Origin: Ottowia sp. SB7-C50
GTDB taxonomy: Bacteria; Pseudomonadota; Gammaproteobacteria; Burkholderiales; Burkholderiaceae_C
Length of the DNA stretch: 64,000 nt
Assembly (NCBI RefSeq): GCF_033110285.1
Contig: NZ_CP136995.1
Location: 2,480,001-2,544,000 of the forward strand
Direction of reading: 5' to 3'
The notes under the pieces: model-generated
Databases searched by the model: none
Seen by the model: the letters and a program-made list of their open reading frames with translations, nothing else
Told to the model about the DNA's origin: nothing
Shown: in pieces, positions 29,948-39,663 of the stretch
How positions within the stretch are numbered: position 1 is the stretch's first letter
Layout of the letters: every line of letters begins with the position of its first letter
Translations under genes and position numbers: made by a program

Positions 29948-31288
29948 TTATGACTCTTTGTCGGCGTAAGGGTTCCGCGACGACTTCATTTCGACGCGCA
30001 GCGGCGTGCCGGTCAGGTCGAAGGCCTTGCGGAAGCGCCCTTCCAGGTAGCGCTTGTAGGTGTCGGTCACCCCTTCCAGCGAATTGCCGTGCACCACGAT
30101 GACCGGCGGGTTCATGCCGCCCTGGTGGGCATAACGCAGCTTGGGCCGGTACATGCCGCTGCGCTTGGGCTGCTGGAACTGTACCGCCTCCTGCAGCAGG
30201 CGGGTGAGCTGCGGGGTCGGCATCTTGCGCATGGCGGCCTTGTGGGCGCGGCCGATCGAGCCCCACAGCGGGCCCAGGCCCTGGCGCTTGAGCGCCGAGA
30301 TGAAGTGGATTTCGGCAAACTTCAGGAACGCCAGCCGCGTCTCGATGGAGCGCTGCACCAGCTCGCGCTGGTAGGCATCCACCGCGTCCCACTTGTTGAC
30401 GGCCAGCACCACGGCGCGCCCGGCGTCCAGGATGAAGCCGGCGATGTGCGCGTCCTGGTCGGTCACGCCCTGCTCGGCGTCCAGCAGCAGCAGCACGACG
30501 TTGGCGGTTTCGATGGCCTGCAGCGTCTTGACGACCGAGAATTTCTCGATCGCCTCGAACACCTTGCCCTTGCGGCGCAGCCCGGCGGTGTCGATCAGCT
30601 CGAATTTCTGGCCATTGCGCTCGAACTCGACCGAAATGGCGTCGCGCGTGGTGCCCGGCAGGTCGAAGGCGACCAGCCGCTCCTCGCCCAGCCAGGTATT
30701 GATGAGGGTGGACTTGCCGACGTTGGGGCGCCCGGCCACGGCCAGGCGGATGGGCGCGTCGGGGTCTGGCTGGGGTTCTTCCTCCGGCTCCGGCAGATGC
30801 AGCGTCTCGAGCGCGGCCTCCAGCATGCCGCGCACGCCTTCGCCGTGCGCGGCCGACACGGCAATCACCTCGCCCAGGCCCAGTTCGTAGAACTCGGCCA
30901 GCTGTGTGCCAGCGCGCATGCCTTCGGCCTTGTTGGCCACCAGCAGCGTCGGCTTGCCCAGGCGGCGCAGGTAGTTGGCGATGTCGTGGTCCTGCGCCGA
31001 CAGGCCGTCGCGCGCATCCACCACGAAGATCACCACGTCGGCCTCGGCCACGGCCTGGCGCGTCTGCTTGGCCATCTCCTTGAAGATGCCGCTCTCGGCC
31101 GTCGGCTCGAAGCCGCCGGTGTCGATGACGATGTATTCGCGGTTGCCCAGGCGCCCCTGCCCGTAATGGCGGTCGCGCGTCAGCCCGGCGTAGTCGGCCA
31201 CGATGGCGTCGCGGCTCTTGGTCAGCCGGTTGAACAGCGTGGATTTGCCCACATTGGGCCGCCCCACCAGCGCGATGACAGGTTTCAT
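29948..31288 (-). CDS. der: ribosome biogenesis GTPase Der (EngA)
   Basis: A 446-residue double GTPase needed for 50S subunit maturation. It is started at ATG 31288 ([17 protein letters not shown]) rather than the longer frame, because the P-loop normally lies at residue 8. G domain 1 (about 1-165) has DTGGFEP and NKAEG. G domain 2 (about 180-350) has [28 protein letters not shown] and NKWD. The C-terminal KH-like domain ends with [16 protein letters not shown]. It is downstream of bamB, as in most betaproteobacteria. Confidence 0.96.
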   Translation of the reverse strand: MKPVIALVGRPNVGKSTLFNRLTKSRDAIVADYAGLTRDRHYGQGRLGNREYIVIDTGGFEPTAESGIFKEMAKQTRQAVAEADVVIFVVDARDGLSAQDHDIANYLRRLGKPTLLVANKAEGMRAGTQLAEFYELGLGEVIAVSAAHGEGVRGMLEAALETLHLPEPEEEPQPDPDAPIRLAVAGRPNVGKSTLINTWLGEERLVAFDLPGTTRDAISVEFERNGQKFELIDTAGLRRKGKVFEAIEKFSVVKTLQAIETANVVLLLLDAEQGVTDQDAHIAGFILDAGRAVVLAVNKWDAVDAYQRELVQRSIETRLAFLKFAEIHFISALKRQGLGPLWGSIGRAHKAAMRKMPTPQLTRLLQEAVQFQQPKRSGMYRPKLRYAHQGGMNPPVIVVHGNSLEGVTDTYKRYLEGRFRKAFDLTGTPLRVEMKSSRNPYADKES

Positions 31289-31332
31289 GGACAGGAGTTT
31301 CCCACACCGCAAGGCCGCGAAGCAGGCCGCCC

Positions 31333-31446
31333 TATATCAGAGGGCCGCGGAGCAGGCCATGCCAGAACGCCGCGGAAGGGCTTGGCCCGCCCGCCAGCGT
31401 TGTCCCCCTTCGGGGGAAGCCGGCCACCGGCCGGCACAGGGGGAGC
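31333..31446 (+). repeat. GGCCGCGGAGCAGGCC dispersed repeat, copy 3
   Basis: AGGGCCGCGGAGCAGGCC and the associated ACGCCGCGGAAGGGCTTGG, then CAGCGTTGTCCCCC with the stem CCCCC-TTC-GGGGG. It fills the der-bamB gap and abuts the bamB stop. Confidence 0.65.
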
Positions 31447-32580
31447 TTAATCTGGCGCGAAGCCGTACACCGCGCCATTGCGCGTGACGACGATCAGCGT
31501 ATTGGCCGCCATCACCGGCGTCGCGGCGATGCCCGAGCCATCGGTCGCCATGCGGTTGAGCGGGCTGCCGTTCTCGCGCGACAGCAGGTGCACCAGACCG
31601 GTGTCGTCGCCCACCACCACCGAGCGGCCCAGCACCAGCGGGCCGGTCAGCCGGCGCCAGCGCAGATGTTCGGCCGACCAGGCGCGGTCGCCGGTGTCAG
31701 CGCGCCATGCCAGCACGCGGCCGTCGGATTCGGCGCCGTAAACGCGTTCGCCGTCGCCCGCGACGCCGGTGGCGCCGCTGGCGGATTTGGTCCAGCGCAC
31801 GTTGCCGCTGGCGGCGTCGACGCAGCCCACGGCGTTCTGGAACGCCCGGGCGCACAGCACATTGCCCTGGCGGCTGACGCCGCCCACCAGGTCCACCAGC
31901 CGTTCGACGTCGTTGGTGCCGCGCGCGGCGGCCAGGGGCGCTTCCCAGCGCACGTTGCCGTTGTCGGGGTCAATGCCCACCATGCGGCCGGCCAGGCCCG
32001 CCACCAGCGTGTTGCCGACGGCCTGGAGCATGCCGGCCTGACGCAGCACCAGCGGCTCGGCCGGGCGGTCCAAGTGCCACAAGCGCGCGCCGTTGCGGGC
32101 GTCGTAGGCGCTGAGCGAGCGGTCGGCCCCCAGCACGAACACGCGCCCACCCGCGACCAGCGGCGCGGTGTAGCTTTGCGTGGCCAGCAGGCGCCGCCAG
32201 GTTTCGCGGCCGCCTTCCAGCGCCACCACCTGGTTGTCGCGCGTGACGACCGCGCTGACGCGGCCATCGCTGCCGACGCCGCCGGTCAGCGGCGCGCCCG
32301 CGTTGGCGCGGCCCAGTTCACGGCCGCTGGCGGCGTCCAGCGTCACCAGCGTGCCGTCGCTGCCCGCCAGGGTAACTTGCGTGCCCTGCACGTTGACCTG
32401 CAGCGGGAAGCCGACGGTCGGCACACGGGCCAGCCAGGCCTGGCGCACGCCGACCAGCGCCACATTGGGCGGCAATTCGGCCGGCTGCGGCCGTGCCGAG
32501 CCGGTGGCGCAGCCCGCCACCACCGCCGCGGCCAGCAGCGTCGCGGCCAGCGTCAGGCCTCGCGTGCGGCCGCCCTTCAT
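31447..32580 (-). CDS. bamB: outer membrane protein assembly factor BamB
   Basis: A 377-residue outer-membrane lipoprotein of the BAM complex. The ATG at 32580 overlaps the yfgM stop by four bases. The signal peptide has lipobox VVAGC. The remainder is an eight-bladed PQQ-like beta propeller, with repeated GTLVTLDAASGRELGR, ARLWHLDR, GNVRWEAPL, GNVRWTKSA and TGLVHLLSRENG blades. BamB scaffolds BamA during folding of outer-membrane beta barrels. The operon order hisS-yfgM-bamB-der is canonical. Confidence 0.95.
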   Translation of the reverse strand: MKGGRTRGLTLAATLLAAAVVAGCATGSARPQPAELPPNVALVGVRQAWLARVPTVGFPLQVNVQGTQVTLAGSDGTLVTLDAASGRELGRANAGAPLTGGVGSDGRVSAVVTRDNQVVALEGGRETWRRLLATQSYTAPLVAGGRVFVLGADRSLSAYDARNGARLWHLDRPAEPLVLRQAGMLQAVGNTLVAGLAGRMVGIDPDNGNVRWEAPLAAARGTNDVERLVDLVGGVSRQGNVLCARAFQNAVGCVDAASGNVRWTKSASGATGVAGDGERVYGAESDGRVLAWRADTGDRAWSAEHLRWRRLTGPLVLGRSVVVGDDTGLVHLLSRENGSPLNRMATDGSGIAATPVMAANTLIVVTRNGAVYGFAPD

Positions 32581-33254
32581 GACGCGGCCCCCGCCTTGAC
32601 GCCGCCGGCGTCGGGGTCGATGCCCAGGGCGTTCAGCTTCATGCCCACCAGACGGCGGTAATCGCCACTGTCGGCCGTCAGGCCCTGGTAGGCCTTGCCG
32701 AACTCGGCCACGGCCTGGTCGCGCTTGCCCTGCAGCAGCAGCACGTCGCCCCGGCGGTCGGCCGCCAGCGCGGTGAAGGCGGGCGGAAAGCTGTCCGACA
32801 GCACCTTCAGCGCCTCGTCGTAGGCCTTTTCGGCCAGCAGCAGCGACGCCAGCCGCAGGCGCGCCACGGCACGCAGGCCGTCGTCGGGCGCCTTGTCGGC
32901 CACCCGGCTCAGCGCGGCCTTGGCGTCGGCGGGTTTGCCTTTCTCTTCGAGCACCTTGGCGCCCAGCAGGCCGGCCTGCGCGGCGTAGGCGGTGCCGCCG
33001 TACTTGTCCTGCATGTCGGTCAGCGCGCGCTGCACGCGCGTGACGTCGCCCGCCTGCGCGGCGCGGTCGACCTCGTCGTACATCACCGCGGCCAGGGCGG
33101 CCTGGCGGCGCTGCCAGTACTGCCAGCCGTTCCAGGCGGCGTAGGCGGCCAGCACGGCAATCAGCACCCAGGTGATGAGGTTGCCCCACTTGTTCCAGAA
33201 GTGTTTGAGCGCGTCGAGCTGTTCCTGCTCTTCAAGGTCGAGATGGGTGGCCAT
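32577..33254 (-). CDS. yfgM: YfgM family tetratricopeptide ancillary translocon protein
   Basis: A 225-residue bitopic inner-membrane protein. The cytosolic N-terminus (MATHLDLEEQEQLDALKHFWNKWG) is the family signature. It is followed by one transmembrane helix (about residues 26-42) and a periplasmic helical TPR domain. YfgM associates with PpiD and the SecYEG translocon to assist secreted proteins. It overlaps bamB by four bases and follows hisS by 16 bp, so these are translated as one operon. Confidence 0.92.
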   Translation of the reverse strand: MATHLDLEEQEQLDALKHFWNKWGNLITWVLIAVLAAYAAWNGWQYWQRRQAALAAVMYDEVDRAAQAGDVTRVQRALTDMQDKYGGTAYAAQAGLLGAKVLEEKGKPADAKAALSRVADKAPDDGLRAVARLRLASLLLAEKAYDEALKVLSDSFPPAFTALAADRRGDVLLLQGKRDQAVAEFGKAYQGLTADSGDYRRLVGMKLNALGIDPDAGGVKAGAAS

Positions 33255-33270
33255 GCGTAGTCTGTGTCGG

Positions 33271-34578
33271 TTAAGCGGTCGATTTTAGGATGTCGCACCA
33301 GAGCGCGGGGTTGGCCAGCGCCTGGCGCGTCTGCGCGCCCGCGCCGTCGCGCAGCGATTTGACGGTGACTTCGCCCGCGGCCAGCTCGTCGGCACCAAAG
33401 ACGAGGGCAAAGCGCGCGCCGCTGGCGTCGGCTTTCTTGAACTGGCTTTTCATGCTGCCCATGCCGTCGCCCGGGCCCGCGTGCATCTGCACCGCCACGC
33501 CCAGCGCGCGCAACTGCGTCAGTAGGCGCATGGCCTGCGGCAACGCGGCGGCGTCGGGGATGACGGCATACGCGTCGGGCTGCGGGTCGAGCGTGTGCAC
33601 GCCCTCTTCCTTCAGCAGCTCCAGCACGCGCTCGACGCCCAGCGCCCAGCCCACGGCCGGCGCGGGCTTGCCGCCGATCTGCTCGATCAGGTAGTCGTAG
33701 CGCCCGCCGCCGCAGATGGTGCCCTGTGCGCCCAGGCTGTCGGTGACGAACTCGAACACCGTCAGGTTGTAATAGTCCAGCCCGCGCACCAGCCGCGGGT
33801 TGATGCGCCATTCGACGCCGCTCGCAGCCAGGATGGCCTGCACGGCCTCAAAGTGCCGGCGCGACGCTTCGCCCAGGTAGTCGATCAGCTTCGGCGCGCC
33901 TTCGACCAGCGCCTGCATGGCCGGGTTCTTGGTGTCCAGGATGCGCAGCGGGTTGCTGTGCAGGCGGCGGCGCGCGTCTTCATCCAGTTGGTCGACGTGC
34001 GCCTCCAGGTAGGCGATCAGCGCCGCGCGGTGCTCGCGCCGCTCGTCGGGCTGGCCCAGGCTGTTCAGCTCCAGCCGCCAGTTCTGGATGCCCAGTTCGC
34101 GCCACAACGCCACCGCCAGCAGAATCAATTCGGCGTCGACTTCCGGCCCGCCAAAGCCCAGCGCCTCGGCGCCGATCTGGTGAAACTGGCGGTAGCGCCC
34201 GCGCTGCGGCCGCTCGCGGCGGAACATCGGGCCCATGTAGTACAGGCGCTTGCCGCCTTCGTACAGCAGGTTGTGCTCGGCCACGGCGCGCACCAGGCCG
34301 GCCGTACCCTCGGGGCGCAGCGCCAGGTGGTCGGCGCGGCCGTGCTGGTCGGCGCGGTCTTCAAAGGCGTACATCTCCTTTTCGACGATGTCGGTCACCT
34401 CGCCCAGCCCGCGCGTGTACAGCTGCGTCTGCTCCATGATCGGCAGGCGCACGTTGCGATACGCATGCTCGGCCATCACCCGGCGCACGATGGATTCCAG
34501 CCATTCCCAGCTCGCCGATTCGGGCGGCAGGATGTCGTTCATGCCCTTGATGGCGGTGATCTGCGGAGCTCTTGACAT
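33271..34578 (-). CDS. hisS: histidine--tRNA ligase
   Basis: A 435-residue class II aminoacyl-tRNA synthetase. The N-terminus [13 protein letters not shown] and motif 1 precede motif 2 ([23 protein letters not shown]), then the His-binding signature [16 protein letters not shown] and [28 protein letters not shown] (motif 3 region). The C-terminal anticodon-binding domain (about 335-430) ends at the stop. It heads the operon with yfgM, bamB and der. A canonical dispersed repeat lies just upstream of its start. Confidence 0.97.
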   Translation of the reverse strand: MSRAPQITAIKGMNDILPPESASWEWLESIVRRVMAEHAYRNVRLPIMEQTQLYTRGLGEVTDIVEKEMYAFEDRADQHGRADHLALRPEGTAGLVRAVAEHNLLYEGGKRLYYMGPMFRRERPQRGRYRQFHQIGAEALGFGGPEVDAELILLAVALWRELGIQNWRLELNSLGQPDERREHRAALIAYLEAHVDQLDEDARRRLHSNPLRILDTKNPAMQALVEGAPKLIDYLGEASRRHFEAVQAILAASGVEWRINPRLVRGLDYYNLTVFEFVTDSLGAQGTICGGGRYDYLIEQIGGKPAPAVGWALGVERVLELLKEEGVHTLDPQPDAYAVIPDAAALPQAMRLLTQLRALGVAVQMHAGPGDGMGSMKSQFKKADASGARFALVFGADELAAGEVTVKSLRDGAGAQTRQALANPALWCDILKSTA

Positions 34579-34594
34579 TCAGCGAATACTATCC

Positions 34595-34632
34595 ATTTGA
34601 TAGCTGCATGCGCTTGTCCATCAAGCGCTGCA
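34595..34632 (+). repeat. AATAGCT/GCGCTT dispersed repeat, copy 4 (canonical)
   Basis: ATTTGATAGCTGCAT, then GCGCTTG (34610-34616), loop TCCAT, CAAGCGC (34622-34628), then TGCAG. The stem is identical to copy 3 at 22730-22748. It lies between ispG and hisS. Confidence 0.7.
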
Positions 34633-34645
34633 GCGTATTTTTATA

Positions 34646-35915
34646 TCAGATTTGCGTCGCGCCAAAGCGCTCGGCGATGTAGCGCTCGACGATGGCGTGG
34701 AACTCTTGCGCAATGTGCTCGCCGCGCAGCGTCATGGCCTTCTGGCCGTCGATGAACACGGGCGCGGCGGGCGCTTCGCCGGTGCCGGGCAGGCTGATGC
34801 CGATGTCGGCGTGCTTGCTCTCGCCCGGGCCGTTGACGATGCAGCCCATCACCGCCACCTTCAGCGTTTCGACACCCGGATACTGGCTGCGCCACACCGG
34901 CATCTGCGCGCGCAGGTGGTCGTCAATCTGCTTGGCCAGTTCCTGGAAGGTGGTGCTGGTGGTGCGCCCGCAACCAGGGCAAGCGGTGACGCTGGGCACG
35001 AAGATGCGCAGGCCGAGCGACTGCAAAATTTCGCTGGCAATCACCACTTCCTGCGTGCGGGCTTCGCCCGGCTGCGGCGTCAGGCTGACGCGGATGGTGT
35101 CGCCGATGCCCTCCTGCAGAAGGATCGACAGCGCCGTTGCCGACGCCACCGTCCCCTTGGTGCCCATGCCCGCCTCGGTCAGGCCCAGGTGCAGCGGATA
35201 GGTGCAACGGCGCGCCAGTTCTCGGTAGACCGCTATCAAATCCTGCACACCGCTGACCTTGCAGCTGAGGATCACCTGCTCCGGCGCCATGCCCATCTCG
35301 ACCGCCTGGCGGGCCGAGCCGATGGCGGACTGAATCAGCGCCTCGTACATGACCTGGCGCGCTTCCCACGGCTGGGCGCGCGCGGCGTTCTGGTCCATCA
35401 GGCCGGCCAGCAGTTCCTGGTCCAGGCTGCCCCAGTTGACGCCGATCCGCACCGGCTTGTCCCACTTCAGCGCGGCCTCGATCATCTGGCCAAACTGCAC
35501 GTCCTTCTTGGCGCCCTTGCCCACGTTGCCGGGGTTGATGCGGTACTTGGACAACGCCTGCGCGCAGTCCGGAAAATCGGTCAGCAGCCGGTGGCCGTTG
35601 TAATGAAAGTCGCCGATCAGCGGCACGTCGATGCCCATGCGGTCGAGCTGTTCGCGAATGTAGGGCACCTGCGCCGCCGCCTCGGGCGTGTTGACGGTGA
35701 TGCGCACCATCTCGCTGCCGGCCAGCGCCAGTTCTTTCACCTGAATGGCCGTGCCCACCGCGTCCACCGTGTCGGTGTTGGTCATCGACTGCACCCGCAC
35801 CGGCGCGTCGCCCCCCCACGGTGACCACACGCTGGCCCCACACCACCCGCCCTTGCAGCGAGCGGCGCGGCGCCGGATGCGCCACGGCGATGGGCATTTC
35901 GGCGTCAGACTTCAT
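34646..35915 (-). pseudogene. ispG: 4-hydroxy-3-methylbut-2-enyl diphosphate synthase, frameshifted
   Basis: IspG (GcpE) is an essential iron-sulfur enzyme of the MEP isoprenoid pathway. The gene starts at ATG 35915 ([19 protein letters not shown]) and reads to RVVTVGG. A run of seven C on the plus strand (35811-35817) then shifts the frame. With six the reading continues [17 protein letters not shown] without interruption to 34646, giving 422 residues. The 4Fe-4S cysteines are present in ACPGCGRT and later [10 protein letters not shown] host without IspG could not normally live unless it had the mevalonate route, so the extra base is most likely a sequence error. Confidence 0.92.
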
Positions 35916-35947
35916 AACAGACTCCAACTCCACAGCGCCGCGACCAC

Positions 35948-36082
35948 ACCACTCAGGGCTGCGCAGCAAGCCCTTTCCCATGGCCGCGGAGCAGGCCACG
36001 CCGGAACGCCGTGGAGCGGGCTTGGCCCGGCCACTGGCGTTGTCCCCCTGGGGGGAAGGCGCCGCAGGCGACTCGGGGGGGG
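35948..36082 (+). repeat. GGCCGCGGAGCAGGCC dispersed repeat, copy 4
   Basis: A copy starting near GGCTGCGCAGCAAGCCC and containing TGGCCGCGGAGCAGGCCACG, ACGCCGTGGAGCGGGC and GCGTTGTCCCCCTGG. It ends in a run of eight G just before the rodZ stop codon, very close in sequence to copy 1 at 22790. Confidence 0.7.
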
Positions 36083-37009
36083 TCATTTGACTTGAAAACG
36101 AGAAACCGTCGTCCTGCTCAGCGAGCGGTGATCGAACGGCTCGCCGCGCACGGCCACATCGACCGCGTCCTTGCGGCCGATGGTGACGGACAGCGGCACG
36201 TCGCCGCTGACACCCAGGGCTTCGCCCGCGGCCAGCGCGCGGTTGATCAGTTGCTTGCCCGCCGCGTCGCGCACCGTGACCCAGGTCTCGGCCTTGGCGG
36301 TGAACTGCAGCAAATCCCCCGCGCCGCTGGCGGCCGCCGGGGCAGCAGCCGCCGCCGTTGCGGGTGCGGCGCCCGTTGCCGGGGCGGTCTGCTCGGCCGA
36401 CGCGGCGCCCGCAGGCATCTCGGCCGGCGTCGGTTCGGCCGCCGGCGCCGGGGGCGCGGCGTCGCGCGACGCTTCTTCGGTGACCGGGGTTTCGGCCGGC
36501 GCGGGCGCATTCAGCTGGATCGGCAGCGTCGGCAGCAGCCACAGCGCGGCCGCGCCCAGCACCAGGGCGGCCACGCCGATCAGCAGCGGGCGCGAGAACG
36601 GGTTGCCCAGCATCGGCGTCGGCCGGTCGCCGGTGCGGCGGAACGGCTGGTTGATGTTCTGCGTCGGCGGCCGCAGGCCCGGCGCGGACACCGGCATGCG
36701 TTCCAGCACCGGGGCGGGGTCGGCCCCGAAGGCGCGGCAGATGGCCGACGCCAGCCCGCGCGCGAAGGTGGTGTCCGGCAGCAGGTCGAGCCGGTCGTTT
36801 TCCAGTGCGTCCAGCTTCTGCGGCGACACCTTCATCGCGCTGGCCAGCAGCACGGGGTCGACCCCCGCGGCCTCGCGCATGCGGCGCAGCATGGCGCCGG
36901 CGGTCGTCGCCGGTGCAGCGGCGCCGGCGGTCGTCGCCGGTGCAGCGGCGCCGGCGGCCATGGCCGGCGCGGCGTCTGTGGGTTGGACATCGGCGTTGCG
37001 TTCACTCAT
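36083..37009 (-). CDS. rodZ: cytoskeleton protein RodZ / helix-turn-helix membrane protein
   Basis: A 308-residue bitopic protein. The start is taken at ATG 37009 (MSERNADVQ); ATG 37027 is possible but overlaps pilW more. An unusual Ala-rich N-terminal extension with a 27-bp tandem repeat (AGAAAPATT units) precedes the HTH (about 45-110, MLRRMREAAGVDPVLLASAMK). A transmembrane helix (about 148-166) and a Pro/Ala linker lead to the C-terminal DUF4115 domain, with FTAKAETWVTVRDAAGKQL. RodZ links MreB to the membrane for rod shape. The gene is downstream of pilW and rlmN as in related genomes. Confidence 0.88.
   Translation of the reverse strand: MSERNADVQPTDAAPAMAAGAAAPATTAGAAAPATTAGAMLRRMREAAGVDPVLLASAMKVSPQKLDALENDRLDLLPDTTFARGLASAICRAFGADPAPVLERMPVSAPGLRPPTQNINQPFRRTGDRPTPMLGNPFSRPLLIGVAALVLGAAALWLLPTLPIQLNAPAPAETPVTEEASRDAAPPAPAAEPTPAEMPAGAASAEQTAPATGAAPATAAAAAPAAASGAGDLLQFTAKAETWVTVRDAAGKQLINRALAAGEALGVSGDVPLSVTIGRKDAVDVAVRGEPFDHRSLSRTTVSRFQVK
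36893..36973. repeat. 27-bp tandem repeat in the rodZ N-terminal coding region
   Basis: Two identical 27-bp units (36893-36919 and 36920-36946), beginning GGCGCCGGCGGTCGTCGCC, are followed by a degenerate third (36947-36973). Each encodes nine residues of the AGAAAPATT type, so copy-number change stays in frame. Confidence 0.75.
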
Positions 37010-37826
37010 CGAAAGCGCCCCGTTCATAGTTCAGCAATTCGGGCGACTGGGGGAAGCGGCGGCGCAGTTGCGCGGCCAGTTGCTCCATCGCCTGGCGGTT
37101 GTTGATGCGCCGTTCCACCTTGATGCCGAGCCACAGCGATTCGGCATTGGCCAGCTCGCTGTTGTTCAGCCGCCGGATGTAGAACTGCGCGCGCGAATAG
37201 TCACCCCGGCGGTACAGCAGTTGCGCCAGGTTGAAGCCGGTCACCGGGTTGGCGGCGTCCAGCTCGTAGGACCGCATCAGCGTGGCTTCGGCGCGCTCGG
37301 GCTGGCCGGCGCGCGCCTCGCAGATGCCCTGGGTCATCAGCGTGCGGGCGCGGTCGCGGTAGGTGGGCACCGCCACGGCGCGCTGGAACCAGGGCACCGC
37401 GTCGGCAAAGCGGCCGGCCTGGCAGTGCAGCCAGCCCACGTTGTGCATGGCCGAGGCATCGCGCGGGTTGAGCGCGATGGCGCGCTGGAAGTGCGACAGC
37501 GCCATCGCGTCGTCGCCCAGCGCCATGTAGATCAGGCCGCCCAGGTTGTACGCATCGGCGTAGTTGGGGTCGGCCTGCAGGGCTTTCTTCTGCTCGTCCA
37601 GCGCGACCACGTGCTGCCCGTTTTCGTAGTAGCTGGTGGCCAGCATCAGGCGGGTGCGCGCGCGCTTGCGCACCTCGGTCTCGTCGGACGCGGTCTGGAA
37701 TTCGGGCGGCACCTCGGTCAAGCCAGGGCCGGCGCTGCAACCGGCCAGCCAGGGCGCAAGGCCCAGCGCACCCAGCGCCAGCAGCGCCGACGCCCACCAG
37801 ACCGGACGGGGAGCAAACATGGTCAT
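37002..37826 (-). CDS. pilW: type IV pilus biogenesis/stability lipoprotein PilW
   Basis: A 274-residue TPR lipoprotein. ATG 37826 overlaps the rlmN stop (sequence TGATG); a second ATG at 37820 is possible. The signal peptide ends in lipobox WLAGC. TPR repeats follow: LMLATSYYENGQHVVALDEQ, AYNLGGLIYMALGDDAMAL, AMHNVGWLHCQAGRFADAV and FNLAQLLYRRGDYSRA. PilW/PilF supports multimerisation of the PilQ secretin in the outer membrane. Translational coupling to rlmN and rodZ is suggested by the overlaps on both sides. Confidence 0.9.
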   Translation of the reverse strand: MTMFAPRPVWWASALLALGALGLAPWLAGCSAGPGLTEVPPEFQTASDETEVRKRARTRLMLATSYYENGQHVVALDEQKKALQADPNYADAYNLGGLIYMALGDDAMALSHFQRAIALNPRDASAMHNVGWLHCQAGRFADAVPWFQRAVAVPTYRDRARTLMTQGICEARAGQPERAEATLMRSYELDAANPVTGFNLAQLLYRRGDYSRAQFYIRRLNNSELANAESLWLGIKVERRINNRQAMEQLAAQLRRRFPQSPELLNYERGAFDE

Positions 37827-38977
37827 CAAGCCCCTTTCGTGGGCGCCAGGGCCGACACGGGATGCAGCACCACCGTGCGCTGGCGCGCAATGCGCTCGTG
37901 CACGCGGGTGCGGTCCTGCACGTCGCCCGCCAGCTGGCCGCACGCGGCGTCGATGTCGTCACCGCGCGTCTTGCGCACCGTGGTGACGATACCGGCATCG
38001 TTCAGCAGCTTGCCAAAGGCCATCACGCGCGCCATGGGCGAGCGCGTCAGCCCCGACTGCGGGAACGGGTTGAACGGAATCAGGTTGAACTTGCAGCGCA
38101 GGCCGTCCTGCCCATGGCGGCGCACCAGCGCGATCAGGGCCTGCGCATGCTCGGGCGAATCGTTGACGCCGTCGAGCATGCAGTATTCAAAGGTGATGAA
38201 GTCGCGCGGCGCCGACGCCAGGTAAGCCGTGCAGGTGCGCAGCAGTTCATCGATGGGGTATTTGCGGTTAAGCGGGACCAGGTGGTCGCGCAGCCCGTCG
38301 GTGGGTGCATGCAGCGACACCGCCAGCGCCACCGGGCAGTCGCGCGCCAGGCGTTCGATCATGGGCACCACGCCCGAAGTCGACACCGTCACACGCCGGC
38401 GCGACAGGCCGTAGCCGTGGTCGTCGAGCATGGTGCGCAGCGCAGGCACCAGCCGGTCATAATTTTGTAGCGGCTCGCCCATGCCCATCATGACGATGTT
38501 CGAGATCACGCGTTCGTCGGTCTTGAGGTGCTGCCGCAAGAAGTGCTCGGCAAACCACAGCTGGGCGACGATTTCGGCCGTGGTCAGATTGCGGCTGAAG
38601 CCCTGGTGACCAGTGGAGCAAAAGCGGCAGTTGACCGCGCAACCCGCCTGAGACGACACGCACAGCGTGCCGCGGTCGTCCTCGGGGATGAACACGGCCT
38701 CGACGGCATCACCGCCGCCGACGTCGAACAGCCACTTGATGGTGCCGTCCTTCGATTCGTGCTGGGTGATGACGGGCAGCGCCGTCACGGTGGCGCGGCC
38801 GGCGAGCTTGTCGCGCAAGGACTTGGCCAGATCGGTCATCTGGCCGAAGTCGGCCACGCCGCGCTGGTGAATCCAGCGGAACAGTTGCGTGGCGCGAAAG
38901 CGTTTTTCGCCCAGCGATTCGCAGAACGCAGTCAACCCGTCGAGGTCGAAATCGAGCAGGTTGACGGACGTGTTCAT
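37826..38977 (-). CDS. rlmN: 23S rRNA (A2503-C2) / tRNA (A37-C2) methyltransferase RlmN
   Basis: A 383-residue radical-SAM methyltransferase, started at ATG 38977 ([15 protein letters not shown]). The cluster motif Cx3Cx2C is in [12 protein letters not shown]. The two catalytic cysteines are in LCVSSQAGC (first C) and [11 protein letters not shown] near the C-terminus. It methylates A2503 of 23S rRNA and A37 of some tRNAs, improving translational fidelity. It lies between ndk (25 bp upstream) and pilW, the usual order in this group. Confidence 0.96.
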   Translation of the reverse strand: MNTSVNLLDFDLDGLTAFCESLGEKRFRATQLFRWIHQRGVADFGQMTDLAKSLRDKLAGRATVTALPVITQHESKDGTIKWLFDVGGGDAVEAVFIPEDDRGTLCVSSQAGCAVNCRFCSTGHQGFSRNLTTAEIVAQLWFAEHFLRQHLKTDERVISNIVMMGMGEPLQNYDRLVPALRTMLDDHGYGLSRRRVTVSTSGVVPMIERLARDCPVALAVSLHAPTDGLRDHLVPLNRKYPIDELLRTCTAYLASAPRDFITFEYCMLDGVNDSPEHAQALIALVRRHGQDGLRCKFNLIPFNPFPQSGLTRSPMARVMAFGKLLNDAGIVTTVRKTRGDDIDAACGQLAGDVQDRTRVHERIARQRTVVLHPVSALAPTKGA

Positions 38978-39002
38978 GCCAGCGGGCCAGTGCCGCGTGC
39001 GA

Positions 39003-39428
39003 TCAACGCGAGTAGATCGCCAGGCCGGGGAAGAAGAAGGCCACTTCCACGGCAGCGGTTTCCGGCGCGTCAGAGCCGTGCACGGCGTTGGCGTCGATGC
39101 TGTCGGCAAAGTCGGCGCGGATGGTGCCCTTGTCGGCCTTCTTGGGGTCGGTGGCGCCCATCAGTTCGCGGTTCTTGGCAATGGCGCCCTCGCCTTCCAG
39201 CACCTGGATCATCACCGGACCGGAGATCATGAAGCTGACCAGGTCCTTGAAGAAGGGGCGCTCCTTGTGCACGGCGTAGAACTGCTCGGCCTCGCGCTGC
39301 GACAGGTGCTGCATGCGGGCGGCGATGACCTTCAGGCCGGCAGCCTCGAAACGGGCGTAGATCTGGCCGATGACGTTCTTGGCGACGGCGTCGGGCTTGA
39401 TGATGGAGAGGGTGCGTTCGGTAGCCAT
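39003..39428 (-). CDS. ndk: nucleoside diphosphate kinase
   Basis: A 141-residue enzyme that balances NTP and dNTP pools by phosphate transfer through a His intermediate. The start is ATG 39428 ([18 protein letters not shown]). The active-site histidine is in [15 protein letters not shown] (about residue 117), and the nucleotide-binding [22 protein letters not shown] precedes it. Length is standard. It heads the ndk-rlmN-pilW-rodZ-ispG-hisS minus-strand series. Confidence 0.97.
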   Translation of the reverse strand: MATERTLSIIKPDAVAKNVIGQIYARFEAAGLKVIAARMQHLSQREAEQFYAVHKERPFFKDLVSFMISGPVMIQVLEGEGAIAKNRELMGATDPKKADKGTIRADFADSIDANAVHGSDAPETAAVEVAFFFPGLAIYSR

Positions 39429-39620
39429 TTTTGAGGAGTTTCCTGAAGTTTTATGAAACGCGTCTGCCGCGTTGGGCAAAGCCATTGATTTTAACCGGCG
39501 GCAGCGGCCGGCGCAGGCCCTTGGCATGACCGGCACCGGGCGCCTGCACGCGGGCCGCGCCGCACGGGCCCGACATGGCGGGCACCCCGCCCACGCCCGG
39601 TCTACCAATATTTTCAGCCG

Positions 39621-39660
39621 CCAGCGCTGGCTGGACCAGCGCATGCAGCTATCAAAAAAT
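39621..39660 (-). repeat. AATAGCT/GCGCTT dispersed repeat, copy 5
   Basis: Inverted copy: GCGCTGG-CTGGA-CCAGCGC (39624-39642) followed by GCAGCTATCAAAAAAT. It sits at the rluB stop in the 235-bp gap to ndk, which holds no gene. Confidence 0.6.
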
Positions 39661-39663
39661 GAG

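Noticed and set aside
36893..36973. Possible CRISPR-like array from regular 27-bp spacing
   Set aside because: Units are contiguous with no spacers and lie within rodZ coding sequence.
36011..37105. Plus-strand frame opposite rodZ
   Set aside because: It begins in the dispersed repeat and continues as antisense of rodZ; low-complexity Arg/Gly/Ala.
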